Part shown: positions 21,801-34,400 of the stretch, in pieces | Layout: every line of letters begins with the position of its first letter | Numbering within the stretch: position 1 is the first letter of the stretch | Origin: Hsuehochloa calcarea | Lineage: Eukaryota > Streptophyta > Magnoliopsida > Poales > Poaceae | NCBI GenBank assembly: GCA_036346395.1 | Contig: CM070604.1 | Coordinates: 42,187,662 to 42,251,661, forward strand | DNA length: 64,000 bases | Direction of reading: 5' to 3' | Notes under the pieces: generated by a model | Database searches by the model: none | Told to the model about the DNA's origin: nothing | The model's input: the letters and a program-made list of their open reading frames with translations, nothing else | Program-made: the position numbers and the translations under genes

Positions 21801-22929
21801 CAGATCCCGTAAAGACACTCAATGGATCGAAAGGCCGGTTTGGTGCGTTCTCGGGGCGAGGAGAACGTAGCAAACGCAAACAAACAGATGAAGGGCGAGT
21901 AGTCGTGAAGGAGACCACGAGACGCTCAATAGGGATTGCGCTCAAGAGCGTAAGAAGGTCGGATGTTGACGAGATAGGTGGCGGTGGAAACGACCTCCGC
22001 CCAAAAGTGAGTGGAATAGAGGCGGCAATCATCGCGCACGAGCCAACTCAAGGAGGTGACGATGCTTGCGCCAAGAACACCATTCGAGCATGAGCACCGT
22101 GACAAGAGAATCGAAGCGAGTGCCTGCTCGCCAAAGAAGGAAATCTAGCAGTGATGAGAGAGGTACTCGCCAGGTGAGTCGCCACGAAAGACACGAATGA
22201 GTGGAGAAGCGTATGCGAACCATAGTGGCAAACTGCTTATAGATAGACAAGACCTCACTACGAAGACGTGAAATATATCCAAGTGTGGCGAGAGAAATCA
22301 TCTATAAATATGATATAGTATCGATGACCCCTTTCAAACGAAGGAGCCGGACCCCAAACATCCGAATGAACAAGATCAAATGGACGCTGAGACACCGACT
22401 CACTATGAGGATAAGGAAGTCAAGCCGCTTGCCTAACTTACGACCGACAATGTAGAGACACGCCTCCCGAGATGCACCCGAAGACCACGATTTAACTAAA
22501 GACGACAGACGAGAGCCACACAAATGGCCAAGACGGTGATGCCATTGTTGGAAAGAGCCGAGACGGAGTGGCGAGGCGGAGAGATCGGGCGGCGACGGTG
22601 GCGTGGAAGGAAGGTGAAGCTACCAAACTCCCAGAGACGCCTGAGTCAAGGCGCCGAGGGCCGTAACCAACCAGAGCTCCCGTGTGGCGGTCCCGAACAC
22701 AACAAGAGTCGAGTCGCGAATGATCCGATAACCAAGGTCGAGAATCGCCCAGTGAGAAAGAAGTCGCATGGTTAGGCGAGGAACATGAGCAATGTAAGGA
22801 ACATGAAAAGATGAGTTGCTAAGAGGTCCTCGACCGCAGACGAAAGAGAGGTACCATCGCAGAAGAACACCGGCGGGGGTATCAAGAGGTGTAACAAAAG
22901 ATAGAGTGGAAGAATCGGAAGTCATGTGG

Positions 22930-24136
22930 AAGGATGCTCCTAATCAAGGATCCACGGGAGGTACCGCCTGTAGGAGGTGGTTTCTCGGTGCAGAAGAGTC
23001 GGTCGCGAGAACTCGCAGAACTCCGCCGAGGAAGAACTCAAGCGGCAAGCGCCGTCAAGTCCGGCTATCTCACGCCGATGAGAGAAAACGCGGAAGTAGT
23101 CGATGCAGACGTCGATGTAGAAGTACCGGTGCCAGTGCTAGGAGAAGAACGGCGTGAAATATGCCGCTGTTTCTTGTAGCACTGAGACTCAATGTGGCCG
23201 ATCTTGTCGCAGTAGGAGCAGCGAGGACGACCACCGCCAGATGGAGGGCGGCCACCACCACCTGTGGCAGCCGCTGGAGGAGGCAGCGTACTGAAGCGTG
23301 AAGCAGTCGGTGTAGCAGGTGTACGGGCGGCGAGCACGGAGGGGAGTGGCATCAGACCGGCACCACTCAGACGAGTCTCCTCTGCACGTATCTCGGTAAG
23401 GGCCTCCAGAAGAGTGACACGAGGGTGGCGTGCAAGTAGCTGGGCACGCCTCTGCTCGAACTCAGGACGAAGGCGAGTAAGGAACTCGTAGACACGCTGA
23501 AACTCCAGGTCAGCACGGACAGCCAAGCAGCATGAACAGGAACGACAGCCAGCAGTGCGAAGAGAGTCCAGTTGACGCCAGACTGCAGAACTCTGAGCGT
23601 AGAAGGCGTCAACAGTAGCATCACCCTGCTGAAGAGAGTGCTCCTGGCGAACTACTGACAGGTAGAGGGCATCTCCAGAGGGTTCGTAGCGCTGTCGAAG
23701 ATGAGTCCACATCCGACGGTCAAGAAAATCCCACAATCTCGTAAGAGAACGAGGCCGGACATCGGCGATGAAGACAAGAAGCACTCGAAGTCGTCGTGCC
23801 GCACCACTGAGTGTAGGTAGTCAAGCGATCCATGTAGGAGTCCAGAGCCTCTTGGTAGGCAGAGGCAGCCTTCTCATCAGTAAGGCCAGCAACCTCAATA
23901 GTAGCTTTGTCAGCTGTCGGGGGAAGCGCAACAGACGTAGGCTCCGTCGGAGGAGTAGGGCATGGCGGACAGGTGACATCGCCAGAGAGAACGCCCCAGA
24001 GACGAAGACCATGCATATGAATGTGCATGTGAGACACGAAGTCGGTGTAGTTAACACCGCCGAAGATCACCGGCAATGAGGAGGAAACGGTGCCCATTGG
24101 TAGGCGGCTACCGACGCGCGGCGACCAAGGTAACAT
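22930..24136 (-). pseudogene. Copia gag with zinc knuckle
   Basis: Retrotransposon capsid/nucleocapsid on the - strand. The N-terminal part at 24136-23780 contains FGGVNYTDFVSHMHIHMHG and a short linker. After a +/-1 shift at about 23770 it continues as DRRMWTHLRQRYEPSGDALY, FYAQSSAVWRQLDSLR and EFLTRLRPEFEQRRAQLL. The zinc knuckle CSYCDKIGHIESQCY (CX2CX4HX4C) is near 23220-23170. The single frameshift separates the capsid halves; otherwise this is one of the better-kept reading frames of the nested block. Confidence 0.85.
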
Positions 24137-24866
24137 AGTCTAATAAGCGGCTACCGACGGCGGGGCGATTAGACCGACGTTTTTTTTTATGGAACTTTTC
24201 CTTTTTAAGTCGGCCGAAAAGGCCGACCTGGCCCAAACGGCCCGAACAAGAGAGCAATCGAGCAGGGGCTAGGTTTTCCCTAGCGGCGGTGGAGCCCTTC
24301 GCGGTGGGCAATGAGCGGCGGCGGCATGGCGGCGGCGGCGGCGGTGGTGGTGGTGGCGGTGGCGGCGGCGGCTAGCGGCAGCTTCAACAGATCACAGCGT
24401 CGCGCCCTCGCGGCTTCCCAGTGGCGGGCGGTGTTGGCGCGAGCTTCCGAGACGATGCCGGGAAGCGATGCCGACCGGAGGTGTTGATGGTGGCGAGGCT
24501 CCCGAGGTGGCGGGGCTCGGCGGCGTCTCCCGAGGCGGCATGGGCGCAGGCGATCGCCGAGGCGGCGGGGCTTGGCGGCCTCCCGAGGCCCTCTCCGGCC
24601 ACAAGCCTCCGCGGCGTCCACAAGACGCTGCTGAAAGCAAGACCTCGCTTCCGACGCGGAGGGGGCGAGGCGGTTGCCCGAGGTGAGCAGAGGCGACGAC
24701 AGCTGCTCACGCGGAGGGGGAAGAAGAGCAGAGGCGACGGCAGCGGCTCACGACGGGGGAGGAAGCCGGCGGACTAGATCGGAGGGAGGCCGACTGAAGC
24801 GGCAAGCCAGCGACGGTGGCGGCTAGGTCAGATGAGGAGAGAGGTAACCCTAGCGCTCTGATACCA

Positions 24867-25003
24867 TATTGGAATATGCAACTTGTATTATCAGGAGGCC
24901 AATTGGCCAGTATATATACAAAAGACATGTTACAGATAAGAAAACCAAATCAAATATAGAGTCCTACTCTAACACAAATATATCTCTAACTATATCTCTA
25001 ACA
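24867..25003 (-). repeat. 5' LTR of the 5.5-kb Copia
   Basis: 137 bp, differing from the 3' LTR at a handful of positions, including the terminal CA changed to TA (ATTCCAATA). Followed on the - strand by TGGTATCAGAGC. Confidence 0.85.
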
Positions 25004-25064
25004 GAATCAACAGCTTCTCCTCTCTCCTCCATCCTCCATGAGCGTTGTAGCAGAGGCGGCGGCA

Positions 25065-25275
25065 GCCAGGGATCAAAATCCCAGACGGCGCAATTCCCTA
25101 CATGACGATCGATAATCGGCAGAGTTACCGGTTTTCCCTCAATTTCAATTAAATTTTGCTTAAAAATCAATCGAAATTCGAAATTCAAAATTTGAATTTG
25201 CAAACTCCGGAAAAACCGGCCGGGATTTCAAATCCCGCCGCCCACTGGTTAACCGGTCGGGATTTCCATCCATGG
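25065..25275 (+). repeat. dispersed ACCGG/TTTAAGC repeat, copy B
   Basis: Same order as copy A: GTTACCGGTTTTCCCTCAA, AAATTTTGCTTAAAAATCAA, AATTTGAATTTGCAAACTCCGG, CGGCCGGGATTTCAAATCCC, ending with GGTTAACCGGTCGGGATTTCC. It lies just outside the 5.5-kb Copia, in the surrounding element. Confidence 0.5.
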
Positions 25276-25723
25276 CGGCAGCAGAGAAGAGCAAGAGGGG
25301 GCAAAGAAGAAGAAGCGTGGCAAAGAAGAAGAAGAAGACAAAGCACGCAAAGAAGAAGCAAAGAAGAGGCGGCAGCAATAGCAGCAGAGGAAGAAGAAGA
25401 GGTGGCGGCGACAACAGAGGTGGCGCAGCAAGGAGCCAAGAAGAGGTGGCGGCAACAGCAGCAAATCAGAGCAAGAGGGGTAGCGGAAGAAGAAGCAGCA
25501 AATTTGTTCTCTCCCTCCTTCACGTGTACTCTTCTAGGGTTGTTCCTCCTCTAGGCGCTAGCCAGAGGTAGCTTGACGACGCCTAGGCGACCATGGCGTC
25601 GCCTAAGATTTCTAGGCGCTCTCGCCTAAGTCGCTGTGCCTAGGCCATGGACATCGGCGTCTCCCTCAGACGACTGGGCGCCAAGTCGTCGACTAGGTGA
25701 CACCGTGAAAACTATGGTTTGGA

Positions 25724-26000
25724 GTATCATACTTCAGCCAAGCAGGTGCAGACATACGTTGAGAAGAGATATGTTCAGTGCAGTGGTGCTCTTTGCTTCA
25801 TATTGCTCAAGAACTTCATAGTATTCAGCAGCAGCAGGATCAGTTAGTGGAGGAGTATTACAGTGCTTTCACTTATATCACTGGTCCACTAGAGTCTGAC
25901 ACCGAAGGCTACTATTGCTTGACAATCTTGTGTTGCCAAAGATGAGTATGCTCAACAGACAAACGTTCATGTATCAGTTTGTGATGGGGCTTCAATCAGG
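25724..26000 (+). pseudogene. Copia gag continuation
   Basis: Continues the + strand gag interrupted at 18997. Reading across small shifts it gives YHTSAKQVQTYVEKRYVQCS, LHIAQELHSIQQQQDQLVEE, YYSAFTYITGPLESD and FMYQFVMGLQSG, the standard mid-gag order of Copia capsids. It stops at about 26000 where LTR-like sequence begins. Confidence 0.75.
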
Positions 26001-27883
26001 ATGCTGATGCTTACCCTGGAATATTATTTTCTCTCTTTTTCCTTTTTCGGCAAATCTTTCGAGAGTCTGTTCTCCGATTCAGTCCGTTCAAATTACTAAA
26101 TTCCTCCAAAATTGAGCTCTTTCTTTTAGAGTTGGTTTTGCTGTTTTTGTATTTTATTTTATTTCCTTTTGGATTTATGTGTGCTTCGCCTGTTGTTTTA
26201 TCTCATTTAGACGATCTGTTTCAAGGAGCAGGAGCAGAAGTAAGTTTTGAAGATTCAAGTGTGGTAACTAAGCAAAGCCAAGGCAAGTCGTAGTCTTTTG
26301 ATCATATTGAATCTATGATTTCAAAATTATACTGTTTTATATCAAATTGCATGCTATCTTTATATCAATTGCTTTTGGGAATAGTTAATCACCACGAAAG
26401 CCTTGAGGACGTCAGCGATGTGTTATAGGGATGTTGTTATTATACCTCCTTTGATTATTTGAATATCATGAATCATTTGTCACTGTAGGATGGTCATTAC
26501 TAGTTGGACACATTGGTATCACCAACATGGGTATCGTAGAGATGCTTAGTTGTACGATGGGTTCATGTCACTTGTTCAATAAAGTTTATTTGACTTAATG
26601 AGATGGAATTGTGGCGGGTAGCCACTGTTATTAAAATTTGTGTGTCATGACAAGGTATGTTATTGATCTTGATTGAACAAACTGATTTCCGCTCAAACAA
26701 GTGATCGTGCAGTAAAGAGGTGCAGTTAGCACATTGTTGGGTTGTGGTAGACTCGCCCGAGTAATTGTCAAGAACTTAATCGTGTGTGCCATTGAACTGG
26801 GCCATATCGTACAACCACTTATCCAGTATGGGATGGACCTGGCTAACTATTTAGCAATGTCTTAATTTCGATTCTGTCTTGGAAGCTTGAGTTACAGGAT
26901 GGACGTATACTCACAATGGCGCAAGAAGAGGGCCGTGTCTGGTTGGAAAGACATTCGGTGTTGAAACCTTAGCAGGCAGAACTGGGTTAAGAAGGAGCTT
27001 TGTAAAAGCCTTGTGATGATCACTTAGTCGCACACCTACGGAACTGTAGTCAAACACTTTGAGCTGATTTATCTCTTATGGGTAAAGTTGTACAACCTCT
27101 GCAGAGTTAAAACTGTTTAAATAGTCGTGTCCCCGGTTATGGACAACGCTCGAGTATTTCACACGAGAGGTAGAGTTTCTTTATAAAATTCTGTCAGAGT
27201 GTGAATGAGTTCACTTGGTGAATAGGGAATTCACTGGGTGGTTTGTGTTGGAAGGTGAATGGGGAGTTCACTTGGTGAATATAATATTCGCTCGGTGGAT
27301 GAGATGTTCACTGGGTGGTTTGGTTGGGAAGTGAACGGGAAGTTCACTGGTCCTTTCTAAGGAATCGTTTATTATTTATTATTCTTTTCAATTACACATT
27401 TCAATCTATTTACTGTATTTACCGTCAATACTGCTTTCTGTAAAAGAACCATATAGCTATTCATTTGATTAAGTCTTGCATGAATATTAATTTCATACTA
27501 TTCCCTACATCTTGTTGAGTACTTTATGTACTCACAGCTTTAAACTTTGCTACTCAGTTGAAGAGTATCAAGCTGCTCAAGAGTTCTATGAAGAGAAGTC
27601 CTTTGAAGGCTTTCCGAATTAGAATGTGTTCTCCACTGACTGGCCTTTCCAAGTCTTCCCATACCATTGCAAGAGTTTATTTGTTTCTTTAGCCTTGCGT
27701 AACAGGTTAAATAAACGTTGACCATAAGGTCCAGTTATTACTACTATTTGTTATTTTGAGATCTTTTTAGTTAAATCGATAAATGGATGGTATTTCATCG
27801 ATATTTCCTGTGAGTTAGCTACTGATCCCCGACTAGTTCAAAATACACAGATGGTTTTGGATGTATAAATCCGGGTCTCGACA
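26000..27883 (+). repeat. probable Gypsy-type LTR (solo or truncated)
   Basis: About 1.9 kb ending TATAAATCCGGGTCTCGACA at 27883. Internal order matches the large LTR sequence at 39999-43750: for example TTTTGATCATATTGA at about 26300 and TTTGATCATATTGAT at about 42957. The left boundary (near TGCTGATGCTTACCC) is uncertain and no clear target duplication was found. 27190-27350 holds imperfect GTTCACTTGGTGAAT / GTTCACTGGGTGG repeats. Confidence 0.5.
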
Positions 27884-28298
27884 ATGGCGAAGAAGCGGCA
27901 GTGGTGATAGATCCGGCTTGGATCGACCTCGCCGACAACGGATCCGTCATAAAACGATGATGAGTTGTCGGGATCGACATCCGCCGATGGTGGAGATGAT
28001 GGATCCTCCCCGGATCCGAGGTCGGCGATGAAGAAGCTTGTCGGGGAGGCTTGTTGTTGCTGCTGCTAGCTGCTGAGGATGACGATGCTGCTGCTAGACA
28101 CTAAACTACAACTAAGAGGTGGCCGCCTCCGGGAGTGGAAATTGCTCCTCATGGGGCAACAGCAGTGGAAGAGGATTGAGACTAGACACTAAACTACAAC
28201 TAAGAGGTGGCCACCCCAGGGAGTGAAGATTGCTCCTCCGGGGGCAGCGGCAGCGAAAGAGGATTGAGAGTAGATTTTGGATTTAGGCTCTGATACCA
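27884..28298 (-). other. Copia leader with 88-bp tandem duplication
   Basis: 5' leader of a - strand Copia, ending at the primer-binding site TGGTATCAGAGC (28298-28287). An 88-bp unit starting CTAGACACTAAACTACAACT occurs twice in tandem (28094-28181 and 28182-28269) with scattered substitutions. No gag remains; the element is cut at 27883 by the LTR-like sequence. Confidence 0.6.
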
Positions 28299-28435
28299 TG
28301 TTACGATGTGTAAGAATGTGCAAGAGACTTGAATGTTAGATGTATTGAACACAACCTAAAGGCAATATATAGTACAAGGACACGCACAAGAATAAACCCT
28401 AAACTAGGAGTTTAATACCACAAGTACCCTTAACA
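28299..28435 (-). repeat. 5' LTR of a truncated - strand Copia
   Basis: 137 bp; in + orientation TGTTACGATGTG…GTACCCTTAACA. On the - strand it is followed directly by TGGTATCAGAGC, so it is a 5' LTR. No partner LTR seen. Confidence 0.75.
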
Positions 28436-30797
28436 ATATTTACTTGTTAAATCACTACAAACTGATATTCCATCGAAATAACACACAGACAGCTAAGTTC
28501 TGATTTGTTTTAGAAACCGGATCCTAGCAGGGATTTTCAGGAACTGACCTTTAGAGCCCTGGTTATGAATGGGGGCTAGCAAAAGAACTGCAAGGCTCAA
28601 AGTAAAACTGTACCTTGATAAGGGCTGAATTAAGACTTTCACTAATAATTGTCCAAAGACAATTGCTTATATTAATAGAATGGAGGATTTAATACCTATT
28701 GTTAAGAGTTATTCTTCCCTACTTAAATGATAAGGTAATGATTGTGTAGTGGCTTACTCTTTGGTCTTTAATTTTTAATTTCTGAAATATGTAAGGTGGG
28801 AAGTTAGGTGCAACTGTTTGTGGTACCTCCTACCAAGGCCCAGAAGCCACTATATCTTCATATATATATATTTTTAGAGGGGTGGGGTCTCTCTTCATAT
28901 ATACAAAGGAAATAGAAGATAATAATTTTATGATATTTACCTACTTTGACAATACTGAAAATAGCAATATTGCAGGCAGACTACTTATGATTTTTAGCTA
29001 CTTTGATCTGCATAAACATTATTTACTCGCTGTTAAAGTAGTTCGATTGTGCTTAAACATGCATACATACAATGATACTATATGCTCCAGTATTGATTGA
29101 TTGCTCTTGAGGAACTGACGTGAAGTGTTACTATTTTTCTGAACCTGCTGTCAACCTGTCATAGTATCATCTTCTGTATCGTTCTCAACAGACCCCACCA
29201 GTTAGACACTCCATCTGAGTATCGTTCTCAACAGACCCCACCAGTTGACACTCCATCTGAGCTGGTAGTGAATGTTTGTAGGGGAGTGAGAATCTATCAT
29301 TCTACTATTTGCAATAGAGATGTGTTCTGTACTGCTGCCGTTCTTTACTTAAAATCAATTTCATATGATTTGCAACTGATTTTAATGGAGACGTGCGATT
29401 CTGAATTGCTTATACCAAAAGACTTGTCATGTGATGCTATCTTTCTTCCTTATTAGGAGAGACATGGCTATCAGAAGGCCTAGATGTACATGTTCCTGAG
29501 CTGTGTGTACATGAATGAGGTGGTAGATTTTTACTGAATGTTTTCAGAGCATAGCTTTGAAGGTATTCCTATCAGATCTTTTTTGCTTTCAGTATCAAAT
29601 GGAAATGTCAATAGAAATGATGAGAATTGTCTTATGAAATTGGGAATTGTCATGGAACCTCGTTTCTTTGTCAGTAAAATAAAGAAGAATTGCAGTAGCT
29701 GTTTTCTGCGTTGATGCAATGTTTCTTACACATTACTTTCCTAAATCTATAATTTATGCTACGGACCAGCCTTTTGGCGAGTTGATGAGAGATGAACAAT
29801 ACATCGATCCATTTAATTGCAATAGTAAGGTTCCTGCCTTGTTATTTACGGATTCGATCGCAGAAACACTTAATGTTGGAGCCAAGGTTGTAATTATTTG
29901 GACCATCCTAATGCTAGGTCCCACAAATGTGAGATGCCTTTCTGCTGAGATCAAGTTTCTAATTTCCAAATATATTTATCCAAGTTTTGAGTTTGATAAA
30001 GCATCTCAGATTCCCTGTGCATTGAGCTGAGTTGCCACACTAATCGCTGCTGTTTCTTTTTCTCCATGTTTTCTGTAACTCTTCGACGCTAAACCTCCTC
30101 CAATGATTGAGAAGTTGCACTCAGTATTAACGATTGACGCGAAGATTCCAATTAAATAGCTGTTATGCCTGTGGCAGGTGATATTTCTTTTAATACGGCT
30201 TCTGAAAGTGCATCAGTGCAAGGTTTTGCTATGTGGATTGTCAAATCTTTGTGATCTGATTTTACTTTTCGCTTTTTAAACAAATTGATTGTACTTTTCA
30301 TATAGCTGGCATTCACACTAAGCTGACATTAAAGAAACACGCCATGCATTACATGTAAGCAGTTTTGTTTTCTTTCAACTCAAATTGTGATATTGCCCGA
30401 CCAAAAGAGTAGCCGTAGATAAGATAAAATCTAAAAAATCGGGCCACTTTGTTCTTTTTCGTAGACCTGGATTAGTCGTCAGTTGTCACAATGATTTTGC
30501 ACAAGGATAAACTAGTGGCAGCCATCAAGGGGATAGTGTACACTAGCCGCTTCGCACTTCTGAGAGACATAAAGCACAATTTACGTCGATTCAACCACAC
30601 TAAAATACTGCTTTCGTTGGATACAATGATTTAGTTTCATATGCCCTTTTGTTCAATATGCACACAACGCATCACTTTGTTCTTGCTGTTTTTCCAATAC
30701 TGCTTTGTGACGCAAAGGGGATGTGAAAACGGGAACATATAATCGGGTTATAATTATATATCATCAATGCCTTGTAACCCTAATCACAAGAAGAAGA
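28436..30797. other. intergenic; no gene recognised
   Basis: AT-rich. A 43-bp unit (TATCGTTCTCAACAGACCCC…) is tandemly duplicated at about 29177-29262. The frame at 29719-30030 (103 codons) has no recognisable domain and no support from codon bias. Nothing else supported. Confidence 0.4.
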
Positions 30798-31251
30798 TAT
30801 TAGAAGATAAACTGAGGCTAAATATAATCTAACTACATTAACCGTAGATCATAGATGAACACATCAATCACATTAGTGCGGAAGCGTTAACACGTACCAG
30901 ATCCCGATGAAGCCATATGCCGCTTAGGGTTGATTGCTGACGGTGAAGAAGAGAGCACTAGAGCGTCGGTTCTAAGTCGAAGAAGACACCTGAGGAAGTC
31001 CAATGGTGTCGCGGTGATGCGACTGGTTTAGGCCTTCGTTCACCTCAGCGCTCGTACCGATCGGGCGTGTATGGGATCTTCTTGGGTTTGAACTTCTCTG
31101 ATCTAAACCCTGACCAATCCCTCTGATTTATGTAGCGCTCGAGTGACCGGGACCAAAACCAAATAGAGTTAGTTATGCCTCCGATCAAGGCACAAGTGGA
31201 GGCGTGGCCTCCCTGAAATCTCGGGGTGGTTAGCCAAGATCAATTCTAACA
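30798..31251 (-). repeat. 3' LTR of the young Copia
   Basis: 454 bp. Aligns gap-free with the 5' LTR, with about 7 substitutions. Confidence 0.9.
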
Positions 31252-31441
31252 TTCTCCCCTTTGATCGTCAGGCTAACATCATAAGTCCATCCTCAAATGA
31301 AATAGCATACCAAGGTAATGTGTAGCATGACCAATGAAGTGACATACAATCTCAGTACCTATAGTGTACTGTCTCATCTTCAAAATGGATATTCATTATA
31401 CTTAATAGGAGTTGGTTTGTTTTAAGGTCCTTTATCCAGAA

Positions 31442-34400
31442 TCAGAGGCTTTCCAATAAACCCATGCCGGCAACATGATCACGAAATGTATTGGGTGGTA
31501 AGCCTTTAGTAAGCGGATCCGCAAGCATTGACTTAGTACTAATATGCTTGATACTAATGGTTTGATCCTGGATTCTATCTTTCACAACATGATACTTAAT
31601 GTCAATGTGTTTGGCAGCACCACTAGACTTGTTGTTACTCGCATAAAAGACTGCGGGTTCGTTATCGCAAAGATAAGGTGAGTGGTTTAGAAATGTCACA
31701 ACCACTCTAAGGCCCTAATAAAGTTCTTAAGCCATACAAACGCCCAAAGAGCCTCATAACATGCCACAAACTCACTTGCATCGTTGAAGATGTCGTAAGG
31801 GATTGTTTGGAGCTTTTCCACGAGATAGCTCCTCCAATGAGTGTGAAGATATAACTGACGTGGATTTCTTAGTATCAACACATCCCGCAAAATCAATCAA
31901 TAACCTACAACTTCAAGGTTATCAAGATGCTTATATGTGAGCATGAGATGCTTAGTAGCTTGCATATAACGCAAGACTTTCTTAACGGCCTTCCAGTGGT
32001 CCGGTCCTGGATTTGACCGATATCCGCCAAGCATTCCTTACAAAAAGCTAAGTCGTATGCAGCTTACTTGAGCATACATAATGCTTCCGATACCAAGCAT
32101 AAGGAACTGCTTCATCCGATTTCATATTGGTTCCTTGGACATTGAAATGTCCCAAACTTATCGCCATTAACGATAGGAGCAGTGAGCCGAGCATTTATGC
32201 ATATTGTATCTCTTTAGTACTCAGTCAACGTATGCCTTTTGAGATAAACTTAATACTCCTTTGGACCTGTCCCGGTGAATTTCAATGCCAAGAACGTAAG
32301 AGGCATCACCGAGATCCTTCATATCAATATTGGATGAGAGAAATCTCTTGGTCTCAAACAGCATATCCTTATCGCTGCTAGCCAATAAGATATCATCCAC
32401 ATAAAGCACTAAGATGGTGAATTTACTCCCCTTGAACTTAACATATATGCAGTTATCAACTTCATTTTCCTTAAATCCAAAATTCCTTATAACTTTATCA
32501 AATTTGAGGTACCACTGCCTCGATGCTTGTTTTAAGCCATAAATAGATTTCTTAAGTCGACATCACATATGCTCCTTGCCTTCAACGACAAAACCTTCCG
32601 GTTGAGCCATGAAAACATTTTCTTGCAAATCGCCATTAAGGAATGTCGTCTTAACATCCATCTGATGTAACTCTAAATCATAATGAGCTACAAGTGCCAT
32701 GACGATTCTGAACGAATCTTTAGTTGAGACAGGAGAAAAAGTGTCATTATAATCAATCCCCTCTCTTTGAGATAAGCCTTTTGCTACGAGCCTTGCTTTG
32801 AACCTTTCGATATTTCCTTTAGAGTCATGCTTGGTTTTGTAGATCCATTTACAACCTACTGTTTTGACTCCATCAGGAATTTCTACTAAGTCCCATACAT
32901 CATTAGTGCTCATAGACTTTAGTTCATCCTTCATAGCATCAAGCCATTTAGGATAATGTTCACTCATCATTGCTTCCTTATAAGAGGTGGGATCATCTAC
33001 CTTCCCTATATCATTAATATCCTCATTCATGTAAACAACATAATCATTTGGGATGGCAGATCTTCTCTCCCGCTGTGATCTTCTAATAGGTTCAGCAACT
33101 ATTGCAAGAGGCTGCTGAGGCACAGGAGACTGCTGAGGCTCATCATTAGGTATGACATTAGGAATTTCAGAGACCTCAACAGTGGGTGCATCAACAGTAT
33201 TTGGTACTGGAGGTGCAACCACCTGAAGTGCAGGAATAAAAATCTCTGGGATAAGCGGTGAAGGAACGTAAACCCGCTTCTCTTCAAGATCAATTTTCCT
33301 AGGCTCCAAGTCCTCATTATTTTCTAAGAACACAGCATGTCTTGTTTCTACAAACTTAGTTGTCCTATCAGGACAATAAAACCGATACCCTTTAGATCTT
33401 TCAGGGTACCCTATAAAATGGTAACTTACTGTCTTAGGATCTAATTTTCCAATATGTGGATTAAATATCTTAGCTTCAGCACGACAACACCACACTCTTA
33501 AATATTTCAAACTCGGCTTTCTCCCAGTCCATAATTCATAAGGTGTCTTAGGTACTGATTCACTGGGAACCCGATTAAGAATATATGCGGCTGTCTTTAG
33601 TGCCTCCATCCATAAACCAGTTGATAAACTAGAATAGCTAAGCATGCTCCGTACCATATCCATAAGTGTACGGTTATGCCTCTCAGCTACCCCATTTTGC
33701 TAAGGTTCACCTGGTGTAGAATATTGGGCAACAATGCCATTTTCCTGAAGGAACTTAGCGAAAGGGCCAGGAATTTGGCCATAAGGGGCATGTCTCCCAT
33801 AATATTCTCCCCCACGGTCCGATCTTACCACTTTAATTCTTAGGTTGTGCTGATTTTCAACTTCAAATTTTAAATATCTTAAATTTATCAAGTGACTCGG
33901 ATCGGTCCTTAATGGGAAAAATATAACCATAACGGAGAAATCATCGATGAATGTAATGAAAGAATCAAAACCATCCACCGATGTCACAGAAAAGGACCAC
34001 AAATATCGCATGAATTAACTCTAATAGTCCTGAGCTGCGAGTTGCTCCCTTCTTTATTTTCTTCACATATTTTCCTTTAATGCAATCAATGCAGTGGTCT
34101 GAGTCAGAGAAATCTAATGGTTGGAGAATCTCTTCCTTAATGAGACGCTCCATTCTCCCCTTCGAAATGTGGCCTAAACGACAGTGCCACAGTTTCGAAG
34201 AAGTCTCATTATTCTTTTTACACATAGTATCACACACATTCAAAGATATCGATGATTCATTAAGAGAAAGCATATAAAGCTTGTCTTGTCTAATAGCAAG
34301 ACCAATATTATTTGAATTAAATGCGATAACACACTTATTGTTACCAAAATTACATTTAAATCCATCATCGTCCAATAAAGATACTGAAATTAAATTCCTC

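Larger units (their letters stand above)
19503..25003 (-). mobile_element. full-length Copia retrotransposon (degenerate)
   Basis: 5501-bp - strand element with 137-bp LTRs at 24867-25003 (5') and 19503-19639 (3'), and an exact 5-bp target duplication GAATC (19498-19502 and 25004-25008). The primer-binding site TGGTATCAGAGC is on the - strand at 24866-24855. The polypurine tract (a G run) adjoins the 3' LTR at about 19640-19650. Gag and pol are recognisable but frame-broken. Confidence 0.9.
18998..25723. mobile_element. GGCG-terminal DNA-element-like insertion splitting a Copia gag
   Basis: Boundaries are inferred from the two halves of one Copia gag (up to about 18997 and from about 25724). 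The left end has TCACGGCGACAAGGC then GGCGCCAGGACGCCTAGGCG. The right end, reverse-complemented, has TCACGGTGTCACCTAG then GGCGCCCAGTCGTC, a degenerate inverted repeat in the style of the element at 9078. Flanks (CTATATTG and CTATGGTT) are only weakly similar. The outer body (18998-19497 and 25009-25723) is non-coding apart from a Lys/Arg-rich low-complexity frame. A 5.5-kb Copia is inserted inside it. Confidence 0.45.

Noticed and set aside
25272..25571. Lys/Arg-rich frame MAAAEKSKRGQRRR…
   Set aside because: Translation of a GAAGAA/GGCGGC low-complexity stretch; all frames are open on both strands and there is no domain.
29719..30030. 103-codon + frame as a possible small gene
   Set aside because: AT-rich, no family recognised, and no codon or splice support; kept only as a note in the intergenic entry.
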